Below are positions 1 through 13,664 of a stretch of 64,000 nt of DNA, in pieces. Every line of letters starts with the position of its first letter. The stretch's first letter is position 1. The position numbers and the translations under genes are program-made. This DNA is from Moniliophthora roreri. Taxonomy: Eukaryota > Basidiomycota > Agaricomycetes > Agaricales > Marasmiaceae. The notes beneath the pieces were generated by a model. It was not told where the DNA came from. It searched no databases and worked only from the letters and a program-made list of their open reading frames with translations. Location of the stretch: assembly GCA_001466705.2 (NCBI GenBank), contig LATX02000219.1, positions 62,001-126,000 on the forward strand. The letters are read 5' to 3'.

Positions 1-1
1 G

Positions 2-1929
2 TCGGGCCCTGTCACCGACAGCCCCCGGATACAATTCAATATTCCTTTTGTACCACCACCGCCTCCTCCACCGCTACCGCATCAGTCAATCCCTGCTCTT
101 CAAACTCCAACTCCCGCAACTACACCGTCAGGGTCAACACAAAATCTGACTACACTCCCTACATCTCGTCCCCTACCAGCGACAGAATCGTCACCGCATA
201 TACCATTGCGCCTTCCCCAGCGGACTCTTGATGTTGACATCGATCATGAAGCACTAAATGACCTGCCTTCACCGCCTCCATATTATACCCTTGTCTTCGA
301 CCAAAAAGACGGGGGTACCGACAGTCAAACCCCTAGTTCTGGTGGACCTAGTACAGGACATTCGGAATACAGGATATCCAATGCTCCAAGTCCCCGAACT
401 ACTAGGAATGACCAAAGGACATTATCAATTTCGAGCGTACGAAGAATGAGGAACAGACCTGGCGTACCTCTTGGTCCTCGTCGGCCCAGTGACCAGTTGA
501 ACCGATCTATATCTGGTGGTGCTGGCACACAACACAGACACCGAAATCCTTCGATATCTTCTGTTAACAGCACAGATCCATTCGGCTCCCGATCTCGTGC
601 GCCCTCAACAGTTTTGCCTTCACCGAATCGACCTCGGTTCCAGACACCACCAATCAAATGGAGAGGATACACGATGGATGCAGCCAAGTGGACGTTTACA
701 TCGTCGCAGCTACAAGCCATCGTCTCTCGTGCTATAAAGCAGTCAGCTGAGGCTTCATTTGTGCGACTTTTGAAACTGGATGCCGTCGATGTGGAGATTC
801 CCAATGAGATGCGGAAGCTGGAGATGCAGAAGACGGATATCAAATCGAGATATAAGATGATGTCTCGACGGAGAGCAGAGATCCTCGAAAGGCTCACAGG
901 AAGCCTTGATGGCAGTATCCCGGAGGACTCGGCTACTTGTCTGCGACTAGTGCATAAGCTCGGGGAAATGTCTACGCAACTGGACCTTCTTGCCGAAGAG
1001 CTTCACAGTGTGGATGAGCAATTGGCTCAACTGAAGTCACTATGCGACGTTCATAATGCCAGCGCTCTGGCGATGGCATTAAGGAAGCTCAATACAAGTT
1101 TCCTCAAACAGTTATCGATATCGGATGGGCTGAGGAGCCGAGTGGACTCATTAGAGGCGGAGAGGGATGATGCATGGAAGCAGGCAATAACTGTAGCGGT
1201 CGACTATGATCATCTCTCTGAGAAGGTTGACCAACCAGCAGAGTCCTCATCCACATCACAAGGTCAAGCAAACCGCAGCAATCGCTCCAGTCGGGTCATG
1301 GCGATGCGCAAATCAAGCGTACGTGTGTCCAGAGCTGGTTTGAGGACTTCTTCGCGGCGCTCGTCGACGAGCAGTAACAGATTAAGTACAGCCACATTGT
1401 CTGGTACACGATCGACGTATTCGGTCGAAGATATCCCGCCTGTTCCACCTATTCCTGTTGCACGGCCACGTCAAAGGCCGATCGACATAATCACCGACCT
1501 GAGAACTTCGACCACGGTGCGTGTGTATCACTTGGTTTTGTTAATCTTTCACTGAAGTTTTTCCCCCATCAGGGCTTGTCCACCGATGTGACGCCAAATT
1601 CTGAGACAAGGGCCATGGTGCAAGCACACGAAGAGCTTTGCGATATGCTCGGCATCAAGATGGAGATACGGCCTCGAAGGTCTCGATCGGTGATTGAGCA
1701 ACCTCAAGAACGCTTATCCATGTCTACGAACTCTTCGCGCCCGATGTCACGCAATCCAAACGGCAGACCACTCTCTATGCCAGACGATTCTGGGCTGAAC
1801 GAAGTGTATAATGTTATGACAGCAGATGTGAGTAGTTTCTTTCTAACCCCAGCCTTCCATTGACTGACAGGGTTTTTGCAGCGTAATGCTATGCTCGCTA
1901 CGCTCCAGATGCTTTCAGACTCTGTATAA
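2..1929 (+). CDS. Coiled-coil protein of unknown function, 5' end cut by the window edge
   Basis: The frame is open from base 2, so the start lies upstream. Exons read 2-1516, 1573-1827 and 1882-1929; both introns have GT..AG ends and keep phase 0. The N-terminal third is Pro/Ser-rich and low in complexity (run of seven prolines near the start). The middle (about bases 660-1250) is a charged helical region with heptad-like spacing, beginning with KWRGYTMDAAKWTF and containing long E/K/L/R stretches, so a coiled coil is likely. A Ser/Arg-rich tail follows. The layout resembles uncharacterised conserved basidiomycete proteins; I do not recognise a named family. An alternative acceptor at 1870 would give a different, also open, C-terminus. 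Confidence 0.7.
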
Positions 1930-2696
1930 CTTATTTAATTTATTTTAACCTTTTCTTGTTTTTAGTAGTTAATCTTACTGATATCGACCATCAGGCATGT
2001 ATTGGGACTTGTAGTCTCTTGTCACTCCTTCATTGTTTTCGTACATCTCACCTCATCTCCCATTGCATTGACTCCATGTGTTGTGCCTATGGCAAAGATT
2101 CCCTGTAAATGACTTGTTAGTACTACCAATCCATCATATATGAATGACATTGATATTCCTTTCGACTTGTTGCGGAGGTATGATCAACGCGTGTGGGGCG
2201 TGGGAAATTTGCGGTTCCTTGTTTTCGAACCAACACAACCCGCCTTGTTCTTTTTCGTAACTCTATGGGATGCCCTTGTTCATCGCTAGTACAAGGAAGT
2301 ACAAGGTAGTCATGGCGCTACGAGAACCTCTCTCGCCTAAGGGGAGTCTCTGTTGGTCAAGAAGTCTTCTACCTCTTATGCTCCCTCTTATTCTACATTG
2401 GAAATGCTTCGTTATCTGGCTCCTGAGGATAACGCTTGCGATGCCTTCATCTACATGGATACCTTGTACTGGCGCTTCTAGATGACGATTCCAAAGTGAT
2501 ATGCAATGTCCGTTGTAATGAAGCGAAAGCTCCAGTCTCCGATGAAGCGGTGTCATACTGGGTACATATAAGCAAGAATGCTTCAGTCTCATCCTCGGCC
2601 TCAGTCTCATCCCCTTCCGACACCAACAATAAGCGAACATTTCTTACCCCCTGCTTTTCGTTGCACTTACACTCCCTTTCGACAGAACACCACGAA
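1930..2696. other. Intergenic stretch
   Basis: AT-rich 3' flank of the first gene followed by the upstream region of the next gene. Overlapping ORFs on both strands at 2263-2690 look like chance open frames; nothing here resembles a known domain. Confidence 0.5.
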
Positions 2697-3608
2697 ATGA
2701 GAACCGTTTCATTCTGTGAGCGCACACCAAAGGAGCACGCGAATGCGGCTGCCAGAGAGGAAGAGATGAGCTGGGGAATATTCAGGCAGCCGCGGAGACT
2801 GCCCCCTCCTCCTGGGTATGTCTCATCTTCCAGTTCTACTTTGGCACTCGCCCTCACTTTTCTTTGACAGGTGGATCATAGTAAAGTTCTACTCGCACTT
2901 GTACAAGATACGCCAGCAATTAGCGCCGGATATGGAGGCACACGTTATGTTGACTCGCTGTGGAGGCCTTGACGTTCGGCAAGTCATGAACTTATGGGGA
3001 TTGGAAGATTGTGTGGTATGTTGCCCGTTTCACCGTTTTTGATAATTCATTAACTTGTATCACGTTCCCATTCGACGAAGCCTATCGACCCCATGCGATG
3101 GACACCCGCTCCTCGAACGGATGTGAACATGTTATCGCCTCTCGCGGTCCGAGTGTTGACAGAGAACTCTGGCTGTATCATGTTTGTTGGTGTGTTAATC
3201 ATCAACCTTTATTTTATTGCTTAGAAACTCAACAATGATTCTCCAGAGCCAACTATTTCGAAATCAACTGCTCAAAAACGCGCGTTCCGTGAAGCCATCC
3301 GACTGACGTTGGAAAGCGTTACAACAATGGCTGATACGACTTCAGCTAGCGTGTCAGACCTCTTGAAGGAATACACACCGATGCACCGATTAACAAAGAG
3401 CGCGAGGAAGGCATGGAGCAAATCAAAATTGTCACGACAACGTTTCTTGAAACGATACGAAGCGGAGATGCTGATGACTCAGATGTTCGCGTGTATGTTC
3501 CTCATGATATTCATCATATACATGATACATACGACACTTGGGAGGGTGAGGTTTGAGCCGAGGCAGCGGGCTTGGAATTGGGCTAGGACGGGATCATTTG
3601 TACTCTGA
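2697..3608 (+). CDS. Conserved hypothetical protein with one C-terminal membrane helix
   Basis: Four exons fit in phase: 2697-2815, 2871-3015, 3081-3185 and 3225-3608, giving about 250 residues. Donors are GTATGT at 2816 and 3016 and GTTGGT at 3186. The N-terminus contains FRQPRRLPPPPG; exon 2 gives a helical stretch with KIRQQLAPDMEAHVMLTR. The last exon has a hydrophobic segment (FACMFLMIFIIYMI) about 30 residues before the end, flanked by basic residues, so a tail-anchored or single-pass protein is likely. The start at 2697 is the first ATG of the exon, but the frame stays open upstream and another exon cannot be excluded. The overall arrangement resembles unnamed basidiomycete proteins; no function is claimed. 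Confidence 0.6.
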
Positions 3609-4439
3609 TGGATTGGGGAGTTGGATAAAACGACGGGAAACGGAGGAAGAGAATTAATATTGTACCACCATCCGCATGATATTCTTATACTTTCACTTAT
3701 GCCTCATCTATGCTTATCTATGCTTTATGTACCTATGCTGATTATCTCTACTTCTCAATATGCAATCCACTTTTGGTCTTGTTTCGCTACTCAACCGTCG
3801 GCGTGACTGAGTCTACTGCATGCCACCAGAAAATGATGGAAAGAAAGAAATGTTGGTAGAGCGGGGAAAGTGAGAACATGTGTTTCAGCATCCGATGCAT
3901 TGATGGGAGTTTTTGTGTCTGGGAAACATGCGTCCATACAGCGTCCATCCATCATCTCTCCCAATGCCTCTGCCCCACGGTATTCAAAGTCGTCTCTTGC
4001 AAAATCAACCTTTTGATGTTCATCAACTATGGCAGATCTCCGATAAGTCCAAAAAACCTTCTCTGCAGCATCGTTTTCGTTTTCGGATGGCGCTGACCCC
4101 CGAGGAGGAGAGTCGAGGTGGATTTGAGGTGAAGCACGTCAAGGGCTTCGGTGACGCCTGGGGTTGTAAGAGCCTTGTTACGGTCCAAAATAAGTTTGAA
4201 ATTCAGAGAAGGTAATGATTACGAGCCCTTTTTTCTGTCTGCTGGGAAGGTGACATCGTCAATGTTCCAACCTGTGAGGCATATCTGTCGAAAGGCAGCG
4301 CTTTTGAAAGAAAAGCTTATCGTAAGTGCCTTCAGCGCCCTGCGATCGTTTGGCACCGACGACGTCCCGGAGTTCAGGCGAGAGAGACAGAAAAACAGGT
4401 TTGAAAAAGCGCGCTGGCCTCCAGAGATGGGGAAGCGTT
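3609..4439. other. Intergenic stretch
   Basis: Between the end of the membrane-anchored gene and the 3' end of the F-box relic. Pyrimidine-rich 3' flank near 3680-3760. No feature seen. Confidence 0.45.
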
Positions 4440-5184
4440 GGAGGATTAGGGAGCTGCATCTGGAAGTGCAACGTGATTGAGAATATTGGTGCAGTTATCG
4501 GTCGACATGTTGAGTAAGAGACGGCGTAGATGGGGCAAGTCAACGATGGAGGATTGGTTGATTGTCTCCGGGAAGACTCCATTCAGTTCGAGGAGTTCGA
4601 GGCTCCACATTGTGTGATCCAGTCGGAATGTTACTACTATTATCGCCAACCAGCGAGAGAATAGTAATATTTTTCAACAAGGGTGAGCTCCATGAGAGGT
4701 AGCACCTGTCCAGCCGAACTTCGGTCAGAAGAGGCGCTTCTGCTCTTAGGAGGGAATGGAGAATGCAGGAAGACCGGCATTGGTAATTTGTAGCGACCAA
4801 AGAGTTGGAGCAGGCAGCACCAGCTGTGAGACAGATCCCTGAAGCGACGGATTCGACACGATGACAGTCAAGGTGCTCACGCATGGTAGATTGCCCTTTA
4901 ATTGCGAAAGCATGGCGCTAGGCGTGCGATGTCTGGATGGAGTGTTTATATCGATAGCGGCGAGCTTGGATCGTTCGACCATGGCTCGTGCAAGCGCAGG
5001 TAAAAGGAAATTAGGGAACGTCCAAAGCGTAGGACAATCCAACGTCAATGAACGCTAGGTGCGTGACTGAATGAAATCCAACGTAGGCGGCTTGGGTCTC
5101 GCTACTAGAAAGATAAGGTTGGTATCCGGATTTGGGGATGCAGAATATGAATACGTGGGTAAGAGTTTCGGCAGGTAAACGCAT
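4440..5184 (-). pseudogene. F-box / leucine-rich-repeat protein relic
   Basis: Read on the minus strand, the segment starts with MRLPAETLTHVFIFCIP, which matches the start of an F-box (LPxExLxxIFxxC). It continues in a second frame with a W-F-P-N-F-L-L-P stretch and then LRR-like pieces such as LLTEVRLDRCYLSW (third frame) and LPHLRRLLLNMSTDN. The pieces come in the expected order for an Agaricomycete F-box/LRR protein but switch frames at about 5045, 4870 and 4640 without plausible intron borders. F-box proteins recruit substrates to SCF ubiquitin ligases; this copy is broken and far shorter than the usual 400-600 residues. It sits tail-on to the GMD gene downstream of it. Confidence 0.6.
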
Positions 5185-5686
5185 AATGGCAAGCTTCGTG
5201 TTACACTCTGCTCGTGATTTCCGTTCTTTTTTCTTGTTAAACAAAGGCCTTGCTGTCAATTTGACGGATAGCTTCCTGGTCTGCCGTGAGAGGAAAATAA
5301 GAACCCATCGCTTCTGAAGCTGGCTCGAAACGCACCTGCTAGCGGAGCCATCTACTTCCAAACCCTTAGGTTAAGGTGTAATTGACTGATCCCTGTTTGA
5401 CCTATGTGAGTCCAATACCACTTGAGGAGAGAAATGCCATAGAGGCTATCAGGTAAGGAGGTTCCCAACGAGATGATTGTTAGGATCAAGCGTAGCTCGT
5501 GTGGGAAAGCAGCCGTACTTCCGCTTTGGAATCCTGCAAATCATAAAGGTTGACTGATGCTAAGACTATACAGCGATGAACATAGTAATAGAAGAGTCCC
5601 GCAGTGTATCTGACGTTACAGTCCAAGTACAATTCCATGTAATAAAAAAAAAGGGAGAAGCACTGAGTAGCATGCAATCACGACAT
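5185..5686. other. Intergenic stretch between the F-box relic and GMD
   Basis: Contains the GMD 3' flank, with an A-rich tract at 5642-5651. No other feature seen. Confidence 0.4.
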
Positions 5687-7154
<1,468 letters not shown>

Positions 7155-7438
7155 GGCGATGGATGGTGATGGGAGGAAAGGAAACGCAGACAAGGACTGA
7201 CAGATGGTTTATATTAATTTTGGAGGGATCAATTAAGAGAACTCTGGCCAAAAAGGGAACGTTAGGTCCCACAATCACCCTCGAGGGGTCTCGACACATC
7301 CGCACTACCGCAGCTCAGCGCAAATATCTCTTTACCGCACACCAATTTATCAAATTACCTGATAGATCCATTGATGCATGTGCATAGAACATTGTGGGGA
7401 AAAGTAATAGACAGTAAACAACAATACAGTAGAAAACA

Positions 7439-9297
7439 TTACCGGATAGCGAGATGTCCAGAGCTCGTCGAGTTGGTCCTTCTTTCATACACATCCTTCT
7501 TCTTCTTGGTCGTCTCAACGACGTCCCAGATTCTCCAGAACTTGAGATTCTCATCACCGGCTCCTGTGCAGACAACATCACCTGCAGGCCCAATACAGCT
7601 GAACAAGACTCGAGAATCATGAGCGTCGCGTATCTCTGCAACACGATCCATGCTGGGGTAAGCGTGCACCATGATAGAGTTGGTCGGGTAGCCGTGAGTG
7701 GAGAGTAGCTCCTTTCTGTTCGGAGCCCAGATAAGCGACGTGATTTGAGAGGGTGTCTTCAAGGTGTGCAAACGAGCACCAGTCGTACTATTCCAAACAT
7801 TGATAGTCGCGTCATTTGTACCACCACCAGTAGCGAGAAGATTTGGTTGCCAGGAACACCATGCCAGGCCCTGCATAGGCGAGCTCGTCAGTCGGAAGCC
7901 AATGAAAGTAGAGAATGGATTCTTGCCTTGACAGCCGCCGTATGGTTTCTCTTGGTCCACTTTGCACTACCTCTTGCGCCCTCAACAACATCGCCGACCC
8001 TTCCATCCCAAATGTTGACCACGTTATCATTACCACCACTAGCCAGCAATTCACCATCACTTCTCCACCTCAAACCGCAGACTTCACCACTATGACCCAA
8101 AAGCTCCATGACCTTGTGCCTCGGTACACGCACATCGTGATGCCAGATACTCCCATCTCCACATCCAGAGCTTAGAATATGCTCATGCCACGAGAGAACC
8201 GCAATCTGCGACTGATGACCGCTCATCGTACGTAGCTTTTGTCCACTTTCCACATCCCAAAGTTCCACGTCTCCATTCCCAAGACCGATCCCCAAGAACG
8301 CTCCATCATTGGAGAAGTCCACACTAGAGACGTACGATCCCTCGGGTGCCTCGCCCATCTGAGCCACGGAGCCAGTGTCGGCCTTCCAGATGTATGTAGA
8401 TGATTCAAGTGCAACTGCGACCATATTCTGGCAACTCCAGCTGAGAAGGTTGAGATAAAAGTCATCGACCATTCCTGGTGCATCCAAAACCCTTTCGGGC
8501 TGAGTCGGGATTTTACGAGACTTATTGGTCGTAGCACCGGTGGATGTAGGCAGAGCACCTGGACGTGCGTAGAGCGGTTTCGCAAATTCACGCTGTTGCG
8601 CAAGAGTGGTGTCCGATGAAGGAGCTGGTGGAGGTTCATGATAACCCAAGATGCGGCGATTCAAAGGAACGCCGGTGGCAGCGACAAGACGGGCAGTATG
8701 TCCTGGTGAGGCATTCTGGGTGTTTAGGTTCATCTGTTCTAGGCTAGCTGCTACACCGTCCACATCGTTATCTCGAGTGGTGATGAAGCGGTCTCGAGTG
8801 TCCCGGTTCTAAATGAACGATCAGCAAAATCAGGGCATCTTTCAGAGGTCACTACTGCAACAACTCACCACAGCTGGCGTAGATCTAGATCTTCTAATTT
8901 CCGGCTGCTTCAAGGTCGCAGGTGGAATAATATCACGAGTTACTACATCCATCCTAGCACCTTTCGGAATCGGAACCACGCCAGCTGTCTGATCTCCTTT
9001 GGTAGGTGATCCAGGTCGTGAACGTGAACCTCGAGATTGAGATCGAGCATGTCTTGTTGAAGGGGGGTTGATGAAAGGATTGGTAATGTCGAACGGTCCT
9101 GCAGATGACTTTACACTCGTTTTGCTGGCTTTTCGTTTCGTTGGCGAGCTGGCGAGAGAACTGGCCAAGGACATGTTATTCATGCCTGACGTTATAGATG
9201 GTGTCAATGGCGTTCGCGCATCTGAGCGAGCACGATGCCTGCTAGGCGTCTTGGGAACGTGCGACATCGTGGTTCCGGTCAAGGAGGAGCGTGGCAA
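7439..9297 (-). CDS. CDC20: Cdc20/Slp1-type WD40 activator of the anaphase-promoting complex
   Basis: Binds the APC/C ubiquitin ligase and brings it securin and cyclins at anaphase. Exons are complement of 7439-7870, 7927-8808 and 8869-9297, 580 residues. The N-terminus is Ser/Arg-rich; a C-box-like DRFITTR lies at the start of exon 2, followed by RRILGYHEPPPAP. Seven-bladed WD40 repeats follow (for example GNGDVELWDVESGQ, GNDNVVNIWDG, DATINVWNS, DENLKFWRIWD). The protein ends in Ile-Arg, the IR tail that docks on APC/C tetratricopeptide subunits. No KEN box is seen. The junction at 7926/7927 has a GC donor (AAG|GCAAGA, acceptor TATGCAG|GG), giving the expected HTAAVK-GLAWCSWQPN; the nearest GT donor would delete Val-Lys. 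An in-frame ATG (MSHVPKTP) at 9267 is an alternative start. Confidence 0.93.
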
Positions 9298-9810
9298 GCA
9301 TGAGGTCGCAGGTCACGGCCATAAAAGACAAACCTGGATCTCACGTGAGCGCGCCAGTCCAAATACGCGCTCGAGTGTCGGTGCACATAAGATCAAGGTT
9401 TTCGATTATATTTGCTACGTCAAAGATTGCCTTTTACATACATTGATTCATTATTCGTTTGATAAATAAAAAGCGTTGTAAAAGAAGGTAGATATCGAGT
9501 GCACAGAAAGCGAGGAAAACAAGTATAAGTATCGCGTACAACAACCGGAGTATGTATCATACAGATGTACAGAGCGGAAAGAGCGTATAAGTGACAGGTA
9601 TTACATCCCTTCGATTGATCGAGTCCATCCAAAACAGAGAGATGCGAGGGAAAAAACGCAGAGCCCAAAATGTAATAAGCGATGAAATAAGTTGGATAAA
9701 ACATTCGTTTCTGAAATGGAGGTCGTAGGTCAAACTCATAGCGTTGCAGATGGGTTGTGCTTGTTCAAATGATTGGCGTGGAGTGGCGTTTGTTGTGAAT
9801 GTAAAGATGA
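9298..9810. promoter_or_regulatory. Shared intergenic region: CDC20 upstream region and 3' flank of the C2H2 gene
   Basis: Both neighbours are on the minus strand, so this holds the CDC20 promoter side and the terminator side of the C2H2 gene. An AT-rich tract at 9440-9480 is the likely 3' processing zone. No clear TATA box. Confidence 0.35.
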
Positions 9811-11852
9811 CTAGTCCATCTCCATATCCATCTCCCAGTCCTCCTCTTCCTCTTTCATTGACCTCATATTGTTGACCTTGCCGACATTCGCATGAATGTC
9901 ATATTCATACGGATACCTCGGCACGTTCATCTTCGTATCCGAGTCGTCTTCAATATCCACTTCAATATCCCCTTCTCTTCCCAGATACTCTTCTTCATCC
10001 TCGATTTCCTCATCTTCTTCCAAAGAGCTTGAGCCTGACCTGCCGCCACTTCCACTCCCAGAGCTGGATCGTCTATCAGAGCTCATCACACTGCCACTGC
10101 GCAAGCTCGATCTCGGTATGGACACCGACGTTCCAGTACCGTACGACGACGAAAGCTGTACAGCACCTCCCGACTTGGACCTTCTGGAATAGGGAGAAAT
10201 ACCGTGCTCGACGGACTCTGCACGGAAGGACCTCGATTTGCCACTGGGACGGTTGCCATAACCAAATCCATATCCACTAACCTCGACGCCAGTACTGCTG
10301 TCTCTAGGTACGGGAATTGGTGGAGTATGGGATGGTGCTGGCGAGGACCTGGCAGTACCGTTAGCCACGATGAGCCCTGGGCGAACCTGGGTAACATCAC
10401 TAGGAGAGACTGAATAATCATGTAATCTCGGCCCAGAACTCATAGCTCGGCTCGTCAAGTCCGGGTTATTCGCGGGAGATGACATGGAACGCATCAAACT
10501 GGTTGCTGGCACTGAGCTTGACGAAGGACGTGCGGGGATACTACCACCGCTGACAGATGATGGTGGTTGGTAGCTCGCACCTTCCGGTAGGGGAAGTGTG
10601 CCTCCGCTGAGGAAGCTCGGCCAAAGACTGCGGTCCTCGGGTAGACTCGTGCCAGTGGCCGAATCCTGTGAGAAATGAGAAAGAATAGCCGCAGCCTCGA
10701 GGAGTTGCACCTGCTGATGTTTGCTGAGCACGTACTTGGAGGATTCGCGCCAATGTGGCGTGTGCTCCCATCGGTGCTTGATCAGACAAGAAGGGTGACG
10801 ATACACCTGTTTTGAGAGAAGGATTTTAGATGAAGCTTGCGAGGATCGTTGGACGAAGTGAAACGTAATGTACCTTTGAGCAGCTCTCACACTTGTGATC
10901 CATTCCTCTCTTCTTCCCGTTCTTCGAGATAGCGATAGGCTTCACGGCTCCAGGTAAAGAAGGCTTGTAGCCATCAACGGAAGCAGGTAAACCGTTAGCT
11001 AGGGGTGCAGAGCTTGATACGGAGCTTGTGGACACCGATAAGCCGTCTTGTCCTGAATACTGACTTGCAACATTGGTGGCAATGGGAATTCCATTGACAG
11101 GGGCTGACGATCCAGACGCTAACGTGTTTGAAGCTGCCGTGAGCGATGTCGACGGTAAGCTGACATGCGAATGTGGCGGCGAGCTGAGCGATAAAGTAGA
11201 TAAAGACAACGCTGCTGCCGAAGCTGGCCTGTGAGAGGACAAAGGGTAAACGGATCAGTCATGAGAAATGACAAAGAATCAATGAAAGCGGGGGAAGATC
11301 GGCTGGGAAAGTGAGACCGAAATTTTTGGAATGACATGCTGAATTTTATCTGCATCGTTCCAGCTTATAAGATATGGAGAGGTAGACGACACATAACCAG
11401 AAAATAAAATAGTGAAAAAAGAGCTTGAAGAGTTTGACACTTACGAAGGCCTGGCAGCTGCGTCTCTTGCGTCACTAAGTCTCCTCCTGGTCTGCCCTGT
11501 TGACGAAAGCCGACGGTGATGCTTGTATGACCCATTACCCATCGAAACACCACCATTAGAGCCAGAATAGCTTCCCCCGCCAACACTAGAGTTGACAGAA
11601 TCGACACTGCCGTTTCCAAACAGCAATGAATCAGACTTTTCCGGCTGCGAGCTCGATGATACCGGTACTGGTTTTGCCGCCGATGCTGCCATAGACAAAG
11701 AAAGCAAGCTTAGTGCTGCAGAGTCGACGGTTTCTGGAGCTGACTGAGGCGTGCTCTGATCCTGCTGGTACAAAAGGGATGTGAAGGGGGTATATACCAT
11801 ACTATGAATGACTCGAACGTACAATGAGTGAAGCCGGATCGGCTGTAGACAT
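9811..11852 (-). CDS. Basidiomycete one-finger C2H2 zinc-finger protein
   Basis: Probably a nuclear DNA-binding regulator. Four exons: complement of 9811-10806, 10874-11228, 11445-11761 and 11823-11852, 565 residues. Exon 1 codes only MSTADPASLI. The single zinc finger spans an intron: HKCESCSK (exon 3) joins VYRHPSCLIKHRWEH (exon 4), giving C-X2-C and H-X4-H ligands, followed by HTPHWRESSKYVLSKHQQ and a helix QLLEAAAILSHF. The rest is low-complexity Ser/Gly/Pro sequence and the C-terminus is strongly acidic (EDEEIEDEEEYLG and a final EEEEDWEMDMEMD), which could be an activation or protein-interaction tail. The 216-bp second intron is unusually long for this window. Domain order matches uncharacterised basidiomycete proteins; targets are unknown. 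Confidence 0.85.
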
Positions 11853-13664
11853 TGCGAACAAAGAAGAGGGAATCTGAGGAAGAGATTGGGAATCAAGAAG
11901 CAGAACTGGACAAATGCGAGACTGAGAAATTTAGTTCAGATGAACATGACAAGGAAAGACGACTCGTTTCACCATCACACCCTCAAATTTTTTCTTATTT
12001 AATGAACTCCCTTTTTGGGCTAATTCACCCGCCGAGGCGGTCAACTTGCCCTCCGCCGTCACTGCCTCGCGCTTTCAACAAGCAATTTCAGCCGAAATGC
12101 TGATTGCTCAGACACCCACACAGAATTCTCTCTCTGTGCATATGCTCTTAGCGAGCTCTCAGGCATCATCTAGCTCTTGGAAAATCCCGGAAAAGTCGAG
12201 AAATTTCTGTCAGCTTAGCCACGTTGCCCCGAACCTCCCGAATTCGGCTCATGCGCGTCGCTGTCAGTGAGATTTCAGAATATCATTTTCATCAAACGTT
12301 GGACAATTCATCGTCCCTTGAAGAAGCACATGCATCTTGTCACTCCAACACATCAGGCCCGAGGCCTGAGGCCTGAGGATTCATCCCGTCTGTGTAGCTG
12401 TATCCTGGTGTAGTAACTATGGGTTCAACGACCCATGACATCGGATCTTATGTGTAGAAGGCGACATACGATTATTTCTGGTACTGCTGTAGACGTCACC
12501 CAGTCTTAGCGTCATTGGACACGAGGATGATTCAGTTACCCGCAGGTTGTGCTGTTCACTTACTCAACAATGGCTCTACACGTTGCTTTATTCGTGCTGT
12601 GAGTATACTCCCATGAGTCGAAAGGCTTGATCACGCGCATCTAAAGCTTACAGAACAGTGATTTTTTTTTCCTATGCTGTGCTCTAGCAATGGAAGAGAC
12701 TTGCTACACTTATGACCCCTGGTTCACCAAGGGTACAGCAGTGTCGCCTTGAAGAGGCCGTTGTCGCATCGATTGTCCAACCAGACATATCCTTTTCGTT
12801 CAAGCCTGGATATCTTCGTTACTCTTGATAATGAAAATAGAGGAGAATGATTAAGAACAAGAGGTGAGAGCCTATCTTTGATCGGTTCGTGTTCCGCATC
12901 GCACGCAGGCCTTTAGAGGTGAGTTCACGGCTTTTTCGGTTACAATTTCATCACGCTCAAACAAAAGTCCCTCGCGAATATCTCCAGGTCTCTCTGAAAT
13001 CTTTGTGCGTATGAGGAGTATATATAAGCCCGACTTGGGCAGGGCGGGGCGGGTACTTCTCCTCTTCTCACCAATCTGTTACAATGACTCACCACCTCGT
13101 CTCTTTCACCCAGCCGATCCTTCAGTGTCCCAAGAGTGCACACTCCTTCAAATTCTGAACTTCATTATTCCCGGGCCGCCATTGAATCGCATTCCTTTCC
13201 ATCGAACCGCCGTTCGCTCTCTCATTACAAAGCCGAAGCCCCAGATCCTTGGACGCTCCCCTCCTCTCTTCGATTATCGCCAAGTGCAATAACAATATCA
13301 AAAATCTCTCCGAGTCCTCACTCATTACTCGGATAAAAGGTCATCGGTCGAACCCTTCTTTCCGAGCACCCGGTACTCTACGGCACTCAATCTCGGGCGT
13401 CCTCGGTTACAAAGCGAAATCGAAGAGGTTGTCTATCTGGGCTTGCGGCCTTTCTCTCTATTGAGATTGGACATGGATAGCGTGTTTCTTTTAAAGAAGG
13501 AGATCGCTGTAAGCGTGTACCATCGTCTCTCATTGGCCGGCAGCCGCTCTTGCACAGAGACTCTGCTTCTGCCGATTCCTGCTTTCTCATCACCCTCCGA
13601 CATCGACACGACTCCTTCAGACGAAATCTCCTTTTAGGAGTTTTGGGCGCTCAACGACAAGACG
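11853..13664. other. Long intergenic region with one candidate promoter
   Basis: No convincing gene. 11853-12300 is the upstream side of the C2H2 gene. 12300-12900 shows no structure. 13000-13640 has a TATA element and a CT-rich tract followed by short open frames in the same direction as the AhpC/TSA-like relic, and may be its old promoter and leader. Confidence 0.4.
13021..13028 (+). promoter_or_regulatory. TATA-box candidate
   Basis: TATATAAG followed about 35 bp downstream by a CT-rich tract (CTTCTCCTCTTCTC), the common basidiomycete core-promoter layout. It points toward the AhpC/TSA-like relic. No transcript evidence. Confidence 0.35.

Noticed and set aside
2263..2857. Overlapping long ORFs on both strands upstream of the one-TM gene
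   Set aside because: They are mutual shadows with no recognisable motif.
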